A DNA stretch of 46,513 bases, taken from positions 1 through 46,513 of the forward strand of contig NZ_JABEYA020000022.1 of NCBI RefSeq assembly GCF_013074385.2. The letters are read 5' to 3'. Positions 8,216 through 15,650 of the stretch are shown piece by piece (the stretch's first letter is position 1; every line of letters begins with the position of its first letter). The translations under genes and the position numbers were made by a program. The notes under the pieces are model-generated. The model was given only the letters and a program-made list of their open reading frames with translations. It made no database searches and was not told the origin of the DNA. The DNA is from Vibrio ostreicida. GTDB lineage: Bacteria > Pseudomonadota > Gammaproteobacteria > Enterobacterales > Vibrionaceae.

Positions 8216-9028
8216 CTACCAGCGAATCTGAACAACCACAGGGGTTAGTCTGTTCTTAAATCCATTAAACCGAGTCAACCAACGCTGCCATAATTTCCAA
8301 CGACCGCAGTGTTTATCTAGTGGTGAGAATGTCTTCGCCCATCGTGCCCAAGGTAAATAGTTCATCATGTCTTCGCCTGGTGAAACATAACCATGCTTAT
8401 AGCGACCAGAACCCATTTTCTGACCCAGTTTCGATGTCGTCAAGTCCCCCGCTAACACAAAACAGGCTCGCGCCGACTCAAAGTGACACCCTAATGCTTG
8501 AATGAACTTACCGACTTGCTGTTGACTGCAATCAAGCAAAGCGTGCTCGCACACAATAAGAACTGGCGCTTTTTCAGGTACAGGCAAATGGTTTAACCAC
8601 GAGGTATCATCCACGCCGCCACACATATGCTGATAACGCTCACTTTTGTGGAATAGCTTTTGACGCCAAAGTAAATTTTCCGTTATATCCAACTCCAGCC
8701 AGTGACAACGGCCATTGTCGATACGATAAAAACGTGTATCTAAGCCCGCTCCAACATTAATGACCCAACCATCTGGATTTTGGGAAATAAAGTGGTTCAC
8801 CTGATCATCACAAATCTGAGTCAAGGTGGCATGCAGTAATTGTTTCTGGTCAATATCCCCAGAAAGGCATTCTGGTGCCAACAGGCAACGCTGGCAAGCA
8901 CTGGCAGCAATCGGGTCGTAGACCAAGCCATTATCAACAAGACTTTCGCGACTACGAAGCCAAAGTGGCTGTAATAGGTTAGCCGGAATTTGATAGCGAT
9001 GTGTTGAGGTTTGGTACTTGTCACTCAT
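8216..9028 (-). CDS. Class I SAM-dependent O-methyltransferase (LCM/COG3315 type)
   Basis: 270 residues from the ATG at 9028, which is preceded by AAAGGA at 8 nt; upstream in-frame ATGs overlap this site. The motif INVGAGLDTRFYRID (about 93-107) is the SAM-binding signature of the leucine carboxyl methyltransferase-like family, and LELDI follows as motif II. VLIVCEHALLDCSQQQV (about 160) fits the family's motif IV/V region (LIxEGLLMYL in relatives). Members methylate small molecules, including polyketide- and siderophore-type products, but the substrate here is unknown. The gene has no E. coli counterpart at this site and stands alone between sthA and lexA, so it is probably an accessory insertion. 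A possible Fur site precedes it. Confidence 0.8.
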   Translation of the reverse strand: MSDKYQTSTHRYQIPANLLQPLWLRSRESLVDNGLVYDPIAASACQRCLLAPECLSGDIDQKQLLHATLTQICDDQVNHFISQNPDGWVINVGAGLDTRFYRIDNGRCHWLELDITENLLWRQKLFHKSERYQHMCGGVDDTSWLNHLPVPEKAPVLIVCEHALLDCSQQQVGKFIQALGCHFESARACFVLAGDLTTSKLGQKMGSGRYKHGYVSPGEDMMNYLPWARWAKTFSPLDKHCGRWKLWQRWLTRFNGFKNRLTPVVVQIRW

Positions 9029-9059
9029 GATCATCATCCTTTCATACCAGAAAGAAGAT

Positions 9060-9107
9060 GATAATAAATATCAATTACAAAAACAAGTAATTGAGAATTA
9101 ATCTCAA
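9060..9107. promoter_or_regulatory. Possible Fur box and two inverted repeats upstream of the methyltransferase gene
   Basis: GATAATAAATATCAATTAC (9060-9078) matches 13 of 19 positions of the classical Fur consensus. Overlapping or adjacent are the perfect inverted repeats TCAATTAC/GTAATTGA (9071-9078 and 9087-9094) and TTGAGA/TCTCAA (9091-9096 and 9102-9107). They lie 32-79 bp before the start codon, where operators are expected. Iron control is an inference from sequence match alone. Confidence 0.4.
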
Positions 9108-9121
9108 CAAGAGTCACGAAA

Positions 9122-9176
9122 ATTGTGACGAGTAACCCGTCACAATAAAAAACGTCAGTCGATAAGTACTGACGTT
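9122..9176 (-). terminator. lexA terminator plus a second hairpin
   Basis: On the minus strand the stem AACGTCAGT/ACTGACGTT (9151-9176) is followed by a T-rich run (TTTTTTATTG), a good Rho-independent terminator for lexA. Just beyond it is another perfect 9-bp inverted repeat, ATTGTGACG/CGTCACAAT (9122-9146, 7-nt loop), which may act as a back-up terminator or belong to the neighbouring promoter region. Confidence 0.8.
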
Positions 9177-9214
9177 GGCAAAATAAGTAGAGAGCCGTCC
9201 GAGCTTAATATTGG

Positions 9215-9835
9215 CTACATCCAATCAGTATTGCGGATAATACCTACCGCCAAACCTTCAATAGCCAGACTCTGGCAAGTCAAATCCACTTTGATTGGTT
9301 CAAACTCTTTGTTCTCTGCGTGAAGGACTACTGTGGAACCTTTACGTTCTAAACGTTTGACCGTTACATCATCATCCACACGTGCCACAACCACTTGTCC
9401 GTCATGCACGTCCTGAGTTTTGTGTACTGCCAATAAGTCACCATCCATGATCCCGATGTCTTGCATACTCTCGCCATTAACGCGCAATAGAAAGTCTGCT
9501 TGGGGTTTAAACATCGCGGGATCGACCTGATAATGCGCCTCAACATGCTCTTGGGCCAAAATGGGCTCACCCGCAGCAACCTGACCGATTAAAGGAAGAC
9601 CTTCGTCATCGTTCGCTGAATCATCCAGTAGTATCCGGATACCTCGTGAGGCCCCTGGGATAATCTCAATCGCTTGTTTGCGCGCTAACGCTTTCAGGTG
9701 CTCCTCTGCCGCATTAGCAGAACGAAAGCCCAGTTCCCGAGCAATTTCAGCTCGCGTCGGAGGCATCCCCTTGACGTCAATTTTACTTTTGATAAGGTCA
9801 AATACTTGTTGCTGGCGTGGCGTTAACGGCTTCAT
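9215..9835 (-). CDS. lexA: SOS repressor
   Basis: 206 residues (E. coli 202). The N-terminal winged helix-turn-helix begins MKPLTPRQQQVFDLIKS, with the recognition region PPTRAEIARELGFRSANAAEEHLKAL. The self-cleavage site is the Ala-Gly in GQVAAGEP (about residue 90). The catalytic Ser is in VNGESMQDIGI (about 124) and the Lys in VTVKRLERK (about 161). RecA-stimulated autocleavage inactivates it to induce the SOS regulon. Two SOS boxes just upstream indicate autoregulation. It is divergent from plsB. Confidence 0.97.
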   Translation of the reverse strand: MKPLTPRQQQVFDLIKSKIDVKGMPPTRAEIARELGFRSANAAEEHLKALARKQAIEIIPGASRGIRILLDDSANDDEGLPLIGQVAAGEPILAQEHVEAHYQVDPAMFKPQADFLLRVNGESMQDIGIMDGDLLAVHKTQDVHDGQVVVARVDDDVTVKRLERKGSTVVLHAENKEFEPIKVDLTCQSLAIEGLAVGIIRNTDWM

Positions 9836-9842
9836 AGTTTAC

Positions 9843-9878
9843 CTGTCTTTTTATACAGTCAACTGTGAGTATATCCAG
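9843..9878 (-). promoter_or_regulatory. Two LexA (SOS) boxes in the lexA promoter
   Basis: CTGTCTTTTTATACAG (9843-9858) fits CTGT-N8-ACAG perfectly. CTGTGAGTATATCCAG (9863-9878) differs at one core base. Tandem boxes separated by 4 bp immediately before lexA match the autoregulated arrangement in E. coli. Confidence 0.93.
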
Positions 9879-10186
9879 TAACTGTTCAAATGAAAAGCCA
9901 ATTGCCCACTTTTTGATTGACTTGAATGCGTACGATTTAAATCAGACACGTCTCAGCAATCCTCATAGGAGCTCATCTTGTGAGTACGAGCAAACCTAAT
10001 CAGCCATCCATTCTTTTGATTTAGCTAGAGTGCCCACTTCACGAACAAATTACAGTAAAAGGTTCGACCAGTTTCTGGTATTCTTGCCTCCTAAAAAATA
10101 TCAGCCTAAGCACCTCACCACTATCTCAGATTCAGAGATAGGCAAGTGCTGATGCGAACTCTCTGTTTTTTGAGGCTAAGAACTTT
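9879..10186 (+). promoter_or_regulatory. plsB upstream region with a stem-loop at 10109-10150
   Basis: This 308-bp space must hold the plsB promoter. The clearest structure is a nested hairpin: outer AGCAC/GTGCT (10109-10113, 10146-10150) and inner CTATCTC/GAGATAG (10121-10127, 10135-10141). It ends about 36 nt before the ATG and would lie in the mRNA leader. I could not identify a convincing -35/-10 pair. Confidence 0.35.
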
Positions 10187-12622
10187 ATGTCTTCCGGACA
10201 ACCATTATCAAGTTCACTACTAAAACTGCCTTTGTCAGTCATAGTAAAAGGAACGGCGATTCCTTCAAAACCGATTGAAGATCATAACATTGATCTGGCC
10301 AAGCCGATTATCTATGCCCTGCCCTATCGGTCAAATGTCGATCTGGTCACACTGCAAATTCAAGCCCAACGATTAGGGTTACCCGACCCTTTCGAACCTG
10401 TTCTTATCAATGGCAAATCTTTCCAGCGCCATGTGTTTACCTCATCGCGCCAGACAGTTTTAAGTAATGATAAGGATATCCCAAAGGAATCCGTTGCACT
10501 GTTTTCTCAGTTACTTGAACAGCACAAGTTTGACAAAAAACTGGATGTTCAAATTATTCCAGCCACTGTACTTTGGGGACGAAAGCCTGGCAAAGAGGCT
10601 CAACAAACGCCTTATCTACGGCCATTAAATGGACCAGAGAAAGCGTTGGCTGTGTTGACATCCGGCCGAGATTGCCTCATACGCATTAGCCCTGTGGTAT
10701 CTTTGCGTTTGATGGCCGATTCACATGGTACAGATGCGTCCATCGCTCACAAGCTAGCTCGTGTCGCTCGCATACACTTCTCTCGACAGAAAATGGCAGC
10801 ATCAGGCCCCAATCTACCTAATCGCCAAGCGTTGTTTAACAGACTTATCGCATCAAAAGCCATTGAGAAAGCGATTGAAGACGATGCCAAAGCAAAGGGA
10901 ATTTCAGTCGATAAATCTCGGAAAGAAGCACAATCTATCATGGATGAGATCGCCGCTGATTTTTCTTATTCGCTAATCAAACGAGGCGAGCGCCTGCTTA
11001 GTTGGCTTTGGAATCGTATTTATCAGGGCCTGAATATTAATAATGCGTCCATGGTCCGAAAGTTAGCTCAAGACGGCCACGAAATCGTCTATGTGCCTTG
11101 CCACCGAAGTCATATGGACTACCTTCTTCTCTCTTATGTTCTCTATCACGAGGGTCTTGTTCCTCCGCACATCGCTGCAGGGATAAACCTAAATTTCTTT
11201 CCGGCAGGTCCCGTATTTCGCCGAGGCGGCGCATTTTTTCTTCGCCGTAGCTTTAAAGGGAACAAACTCTACTCGACGATTTTTAGAGAGTATTTGGCTG
11301 AATTATTTTCGAAGGGCTACTCCGTCGAGTATTTCAGTGAAGGTGGACGATCACGTACTGGTCGACTTCTGAAGGCGAAAACGGGGATGCTTGCCATGAC
11401 GATTCAGGCGATGCTTCGTGGGCTGAACCGACCTGTTACTTTAGTGCCCGTTTATATTGGCTACGAACATGTCATGGAAGTCAGTACTTATGCCAAGGAG
11501 CTAAGAGGAAAGCGTAAAGAAAAAGAAAATGCAGGCCTCGTGATTCGCACCATTCGAAAATTGCGTAATTTTGGTCAGGGATACGTAAACTTTGGGGAAC
11601 CGATACCACTGAATCAATACCTCAATGAAAACGCCCCAGAGTGGACGAAAGACATTGATCCATTGGGAAATAAAAAACCGCAATGGCTCAACCCTGTGAT
11701 CAACCAATTAGCGACGAAGATGATGACGCATATTAATGACGCCGCAGCCGCTAACGCCCTCACTCTATGTGCAACGGCATTGCTCGCGTCGCGTCAGCGC
11801 GCACTGTCTCGTGACAGTCTGGTCAAACAAATTGACTGTTACCTGTCACTTTTAAACAATGTGCCTTATTCCGCCACCTTCACCGTTCCACAAGAATCCG
11901 CCGACGAACTCATCCAACATGCCGAATCTTTGGAGAAGTTTGTTGTTGAATCTGACACGATGGGCGAAATCATTTCACTTGATCGTCATCAATCTATCCT
12001 GATGACTTATTATCGCAACAACATCATTCACTTGCTTGCGCTTCCATCATTACTTGCCCAAATGCTCATTCGGCATCAGCAACTCAATATCGAACAAATA
12101 AAAGCAAACATTGCGCTCATTTATCCCTTCCTAAAACAAGAGCTGTTTCTCAGTATTGAAGAGACGCAATTGGATCAAATCACAGAGGGCTATATTGAAG
12201 AGCTTGCTCTTCAGGGGTTGGTGACTGTCGATGCACAACAAAATGTCGCGATGAAGCAGGCCAATACTCAGGTCTTGATGCTCTTAGGAAGAACCATCAA
12301 TGAGACTCTGCAACGATACGCGATAACACTCAACTTAATGACGGCAAACCCTGAACTTGGAAAATCGGCCCTAGAGCAAAAAAGTCAGGATATTGCCCAA
12401 CGATTGGGTCGATTGCACGGCATTAATGCGCCAGAGTTTTTCGATAAAGGTGTCTTTTCAACAATGTTTGACACTCTCAAGCAACAGGCTTATTTAGACA
12501 CGAGTGGCAACTGTGACCAAACCAAAAGCCAGAACTTGGCGGACCTTTTGTATTCCATGCTTTACCCGGAAGTTCGTCTAACCATTAAAGAAAGTATTTG
12601 TCAGGCTGGTGAATCCCGCTAG
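10187..12622 (+). CDS. plsB: Glycerol-3-phosphate 1-O-acyltransferase
   Basis: 811 residues (E. coli 807). This inner-membrane-associated enzyme acylates sn-glycerol-3-phosphate at position 1, the first step of phospholipid synthesis. The four acyltransferase blocks are present: CHRSHMDYLL (catalytic HX4D, about residue 305), the block GPVFRRGGAFFLRRSF (about 345), YFSEGGRSRTGRLLKAKTG (about 385) and VTLVPVYIGYEHV (about 415). A GAGG site lies at some distance before the ATG. It is divergent from lexA and convergent with ubiA. FabR in this window controls the unsaturated acyl chains that PlsB uses. Confidence 0.97.
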   Translation: MSSGQPLSSSLLKLPLSVIVKGTAIPSKPIEDHNIDLAKPIIYALPYRSNVDLVTLQIQAQRLGLPDPFEPVLINGKSFQRHVFTSSRQTVLSNDKDIPKESVALFSQLLEQHKFDKKLDVQIIPATVLWGRKPGKEAQQTPYLRPLNGPEKALAVLTSGRDCLIRISPVVSLRLMADSHGTDASIAHKLARVARIHFSRQKMAASGPNLPNRQALFNRLIASKAIEKAIEDDAKAKGISVDKSRKEAQSIMDEIAADFSYSLIKRGERLLSWLWNRIYQGLNINNASMVRKLAQDGHEIVYVPCHRSHMDYLLLSYVLYHEGLVPPHIAAGINLNFFPAGPVFRRGGAFFLRRSFKGNKLYSTIFREYLAELFSKGYSVEYFSEGGRSRTGRLLKAKTGMLAMTIQAMLRGLNRPVTLVPVYIGYEHVMEVSTYAKELRGKRKEKENAGLVIRTIRKLRNFGQGYVNFGEPIPLNQYLNENAPEWTKDIDPLGNKKPQWLNPVINQLATKMMTHINDAAAANALTLCATALLASRQRALSRDSLVKQIDCYLSLLNNVPYSATFTVPQESADELIQHAESLEKFVVESDTMGEIISLDRHQSILMTYYRNNIIHLLALPSLLAQMLIRHQQLNIEQIKANIALIYPFLKQELFLSIEETQLDQITEGYIEELALQGLVTVDAQQNVAMKQANTQVLMLLGRTINETLQRYAITLNLMTANPELGKSALEQKSQDIAQRLGRLHGINAPEFFDKGVFSTMFDTLKQQAYLDTSGNCDQTKSQNLADLLYSMLYPEVRLTIKESICQAGESR

Positions 12623-12641
12623 GCAACATCAATGACTAACA

Positions 12642-12662
12642 AGGGCACTGTGATGGTGCCCT
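12642..12662. terminator. Terminator between plsB and ubiA
   Basis: The stem AGGGCAC/GTGCCCT with a 7-nt loop sits between the convergent stop codons; the T-rich side on the plus strand is CTCTCCTTTA, so it is a modest terminator. Confidence 0.6.
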
Positions 12663-12667
12663 CTCCT

Positions 12668-13522
12668 TTACCAAAATGCGGTCAAAAGGCCGATAGTGAT
12701 CGCCATTCCCACATAGTTATTGTTAAGAAAAGCTCTAAAGCAAAGGTCTCGATCTCGATGACGCATAAGGTACTGCTGAAAGACAAACAATGCGCCTACC
12801 ACCAATAGACACCAGTAGTAAATAGCTCCGAGAGAGTACCAACTTCCTAACACGATCAACATTCCTATCGTGACACACTGAAGTATGCCAATGATTATTT
12901 TATCAAAACGGCCAAAGAAAATCGCCGTCGACTTAATGCCGATTTTGACATCATCATCCCTATCGACCATCGCATACTGAGTATCGTAAACCGTTGTCCA
13001 GACAGCATTGATCACAAATAAAAACCACATGTGCCATGGCAATTCGTTCGCCTGTGCCGCCCAAGCCATAGGAATCGACCAGCTAAACGCAAGCGCGAGA
13101 AAGAGCTGAGGAAAATGAGTGTAGCGTTTCATAAATGGGTAGATGAATGCCAGCAACAGTCCAGCGAACGAAAGCTTGACGGTTAATGGATTCATCGTCA
13201 GAACAAGCACAAACGAAACGACTGACAAACCCAGAAACAGGCAGACTGCCTCAATGGATGTTACCTCGCCAGAAGGTAGTGGCCGCTTGCTGGTGCGCTT
13301 GACGTGCCCATCGACTTTACGGTCAGCAAAATCATTGATCACACAGCCCGCCGAACGCATTAAAACGACCCCAAGAACAAAGACGACAAGAACCCAAGGA
13401 TCAGGGCTTCCCTGAGCTGCAATAATCAAAGACCATAAGGTTGGCCACAACAAAAGCAAGGTGCCAATCGGCTTGTCCATGCGCATGAGTCGCCAGTATT
13501 GCTGCACTTTTATTACCATCAT
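12668..13522 (-). CDS. ubiA: 4-hydroxybenzoate polyprenyltransferase
   Basis: 284 residues with about eight to nine membrane segments. It transfers the octaprenyl chain to 4-hydroxybenzoate in ubiquinone synthesis. The first prenyl-diphosphate-binding motif is INDFADRKVDGHVKRTSKRP (NDxxDxxxD type, about 63-82). The second is YDTQYAMVDRDDDVKIGIKS (about 180-200). An AAGG site inside the end of ubiC precedes two adjacent ATGs (13522 and 13519). It directly follows ubiC, which makes its substrate. Confidence 0.97.
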   Translation of the reverse strand: MMVIKVQQYWRLMRMDKPIGTLLLLWPTLWSLIIAAQGSPDPWVLVVFVLGVVLMRSAGCVINDFADRKVDGHVKRTSKRPLPSGEVTSIEAVCLFLGLSVVSFVLVLTMNPLTVKLSFAGLLLAFIYPFMKRYTHFPQLFLALAFSWSIPMAWAAQANELPWHMWFLFVINAVWTTVYDTQYAMVDRDDDVKIGIKSTAIFFGRFDKIIIGILQCVTIGMLIVLGSWYSLGAIYYWCLLVVGALFVFQQYLMRHRDRDLCFRAFLNNNYVGMAITIGLLTAFW

Positions 13523-14074
13523 TCAGACCTTCTCCCCAAAGAACATAGGAGAGGCAGGTAAAAAAAGTTCTGCCACTAGCATAGGTTTATCATCCATCCA
13601 CAAACGTGAGCGACGCGCAAGAAAATTACCCTCTGGCGTTTTAGCCCAACCCACCACCAAAGCATCACGGACAACTTTCTCAGCACTAAAAATGGTCACA
13701 CCTAGCGGTACTTCCCCCTGGCGCGATAAGTCGAACGACTGACCACACATCGACGATTTAGGAATTAATGTTCTTCCTAATACCCAAGCTTGATCATCGC
13801 CTTTCAAAACGACTTTTCGCAACAGACATTCTTCCCGCTTAAGAAGTAGGATTTCCTGAGAATTAAGCCTTTCGGCTTTTATGACCTTGTTGTGTAACAA
13901 ATCGACACTTAGAGTCTGACAGTGTGTTTCTAATAAACGTGACAATGAGCCCTGTTCTAACAACCAGTCTTTTGTATTTTGGGTTGGAAAGCTAAACTTA
14001 TCAGGTTCTTGCCATTCAACCTGACGAAGAGCAGATAAATAAAGCGAAGTAAATTGATTCATACTAGTATTCAA
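13523..14074 (-). CDS. ubiC: Chorismate lyase
   Basis: 183 residues. It converts chorismate to 4-hydroxybenzoate and pyruvate, the committed step of ubiquinone synthesis. The LLKREECLLRKVVL, AWVLGRTLIP and ARRSRLWMDDKPMLVAELFLP blocks match the family, including the active-site Arg and the C-terminal Glu. Its stop abuts the ubiA start (TGAATG), so the two form a coupled ubiCA operon. The 156 bp before the start should hold its promoter. Confidence 0.93.
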   Translation of the reverse strand: MNTSMNQFTSLYLSALRQVEWQEPDKFSFPTQNTKDWLLEQGSLSRLLETHCQTLSVDLLHNKVIKAERLNSQEILLLKREECLLRKVVLKGDDQAWVLGRTLIPKSSMCGQSFDLSRQGEVPLGVTIFSAEKVVRDALVVGWAKTPEGNFLARRSRLWMDDKPMLVAELFLPASPMFFGEKV

Positions 14075-14230
14075 TAAGTAGGCTTACCGCTGTAAGATAA
14101 AGCTTCGAGCTGAATTGTTAACCACTCCGTCGAGTACTCAACCCATTTCCTACGCAAGAGTAGGGACAGCTATTGTAACAAGACTCTGGCGATTCGAGTA
14201 TCGTGATTAGAAGAAAGAAAAGACAGAAAT

Positions 14231-14638
14231 ATGATTAAACGTCACTTAGCCCCATTATTTTTCGCTCTAAGCCTATTCGTAGGTACTCCGAGTATAGCTG
14301 AAGAAGGCGCCGAGCCTTCTCTTGCCTATTTTACTCTGGAGCCGGATCTGACCACCAATTTTTACACTAAGGGTAAACAACTTGGGTATATACAGGTGCG
14401 CTTGGACATTATGGTCGCCAACTCGACCGACCTTGCCATTATTGAACTTCACCAACCTTTGATACGAGATGCTGTCATCGAGCTATTGGGTAAGCAGTCA
14501 GAAGACACCATCACATCATTGGCAGGAAGGGAAGACTTGCGAAAGATCCTAGTGGAACAACTCAATTCTATTTTACTTCCTGAAACGGGCCGAACGATTA
14601 TTGCTGACTTACTGTTTACTAAATATTTATATCAATAA
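14231..14638 (+). CDS. FliL-like flagellar basal-body-associated protein, secreted
   Basis: 135 residues. Instead of FliL's N-terminal membrane anchor it begins with a cleavable-looking signal peptide ending near SIA-EEG (residue 23). The C-terminal part (YFTLEPDLTTNFYTK, YIQVRLDIMV, RDAVIELLGKQS, GREDLRKILVEQLNSIL, ADLLFTKYLYQ) follows the FliL periplasmic domain pattern, which is stomatin/SPFH-like and binds stators in FliL proper. No flagellar gene is nearby, so it is a stray paralog. A role in stator function is inferred from family only. Confidence 0.8.
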   Translation: MIKRHLAPLFFALSLFVGTPSIAEEGAEPSLAYFTLEPDLTTNFYTKGKQLGYIQVRLDIMVANSTDLAIIELHQPLIRDAVIELLGKQSEDTITSLAGREDLRKILVEQLNSILLPETGRTIIADLLFTKYLYQ

Positions 14639-14673
14639 TAACGCTAGGTTGAGTCAGAGAATAAAGGGGCTGT

Positions 14674-14913
14674 CTATGATGTGCGTCTGCAAACATCCAG
14701 TAGGCCCATTGCGATACCCGCTAACAACCCAATCAAATGTGCAGCATTACCAATCGGCATAAAAGGTTGAACAAAACCAATCACCAACCAAGCTAACATA
14801 AAGGTTATGATCGGCTTCGGTATGCTTAAACCAAGCGTTGGCATTTTTTCACTGACTACCCACACGTAACCTCACAGCGCATAGACGAATCCAGAGAGGC
14901 CAGCTTTTGCATA
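14674..14913 (-). pseudogene. glpG: Rhomboid protease GlpG, 3' remnant with an in-frame stop
   Basis: The minus-strand reading frame downstream of glpE encodes AGLSGFVYAL, then TGA (14872-14874), then GYVWVVSEKMPTLGL and the last two GlpG helices, with GNAAHLIGLLAGIAMGLLD. The rhomboid catalytic Ser motif (GxSG) and His are both recognisable. The N-terminal about three-quarters of the roughly 270-residue protein is missing, and a TAA in frame lies just upstream. An ATG-started 63-residue piece exists from 14865, but nothing suggests it is a working gene. The neighbouring glpE fits the ancestral glpE-glpG order. Confidence 0.85.
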
Positions 14914-14922
14914 CGGTTAACG

Positions 14923-15249
14923 CTAAGAGAGAGTCGTTTCAACAGGCAACTGAGCACGATGCCAAGCTTCAAAACCACCATCCACACTGTATACTTCTTC
15001 AAAACCTTGATTTAAAAGATACTGTGCAGCTCCTTGACTACTAATACCATGGTAACACATCACTAAAACTGGCTGCTCAAATTCGCCTTCATTTATAAAC
15101 TGAACCATGGTGTCGTTGGTCAGGTGAAAAGCAGACGCAGGGTGAGCGACAGAAAAAGATTGAAAATCACGGATATCCACTAAACGAGCTTTTCCCTGTT
15201 GTAAAAGGGCTTGCGCGCCAGTGACATCAATATGTTGAAATTGATCCAT
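14923..15249 (-). CDS. glpE: Thiosulfate sulfurtransferase (rhodanese)
   Basis: 108 residues from the ATG at 15249 (MDQF), the same length and start as E. coli GlpE; an upstream in-frame ATG at 15276 would add nine residues without family support. It is a single-domain rhodanese that moves sulfane sulfur from thiosulfate to cyanide or thiol acceptors. The active-site loop is CYHGIS (about residue 65), and VDIRD and SVDGGFEAWH are conserved. Its usual partner glpG is decayed downstream. Confidence 0.93.
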   Translation of the reverse strand: MDQFQHIDVTGAQALLQQGKARLVDIRDFQSFSVAHPASAFHLTNDTMVQFINEGEFEQPVLVMCYHGISSQGAAQYLLNQGFEEVYSVDGGFEAWHRAQLPVETTLS

Positions 15250-15329
15250 TTCGAGTCTCTTTATCATGTTATACATTATTCACCATTGTAACCTATCCAA
15301 TGGTTAACAAGTACACCGAAGCAGTAAGG

Positions 15330-15546
15330 TTATCCACTCATGAACAAAATTTCACCTTCTGTGGATAAATTTGTGGATTGCGTTAATAAAGTATCTAATC
15401 TTCAATTGATCCACTACATGTAGTGATGATCTTTATTTTTTTGTGTGTAAATGGAAAAGTATCCCCATATACATATCGCTTCAGATGCCTTTGTTTACCC
15501 CTATTTCTGACATGTCACCAAGAAAATTACCACAGAGTTATCCACA
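15330..15546. promoter_or_regulatory. Intergenic cluster of DnaA-box-like sites and a 14-bp palindrome
   Basis: The 15277-15597 gap has no gene. It contains two perfect DnaA boxes: TGTGGATAA (15360-15368, minus orientation) and TTATCCACA (15538-15546). Two near matches are TTATCCACT (15330-15338) and TGTGGATTG (15372-15380). Between them lie the perfect palindrome CACTACATGTAGTG (15412-15425) and an AT-rich run. DnaA binding is an inference from motif density; chance occurrence of four sites in 217 bp is unlikely but not excluded. Confidence 0.5.
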
Positions 15547-15599
15547 AAAACCATGGTCTTTTTTCTCTGTTTATGGGAGGTTATGATCTCGCAAACAAA

Positions 15600-15627
15600 A
15601 AAGCCGAGATCAAAAGATCTCGGCTTT
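15600..15627 (-). terminator. rpoH terminator
   Basis: A perfect 12-bp stem AAAGCCGAGATC/GATCTCGGCTTT with an AAAA loop is followed on the minus strand by TTTTGTTTG. It lies 23 nt after the rpoH stop. Confidence 0.92.
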
Positions 15628-15650
15628 ACGAATTCTTAAAAAGACCGTTG

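Noticed and set aside
14674..14865. 63-residue ORF as a functional small membrane protein
   Set aside because: It is collinear with the GlpG C-terminus, including the codons before the TGA, so it is a remnant and not a new gene.
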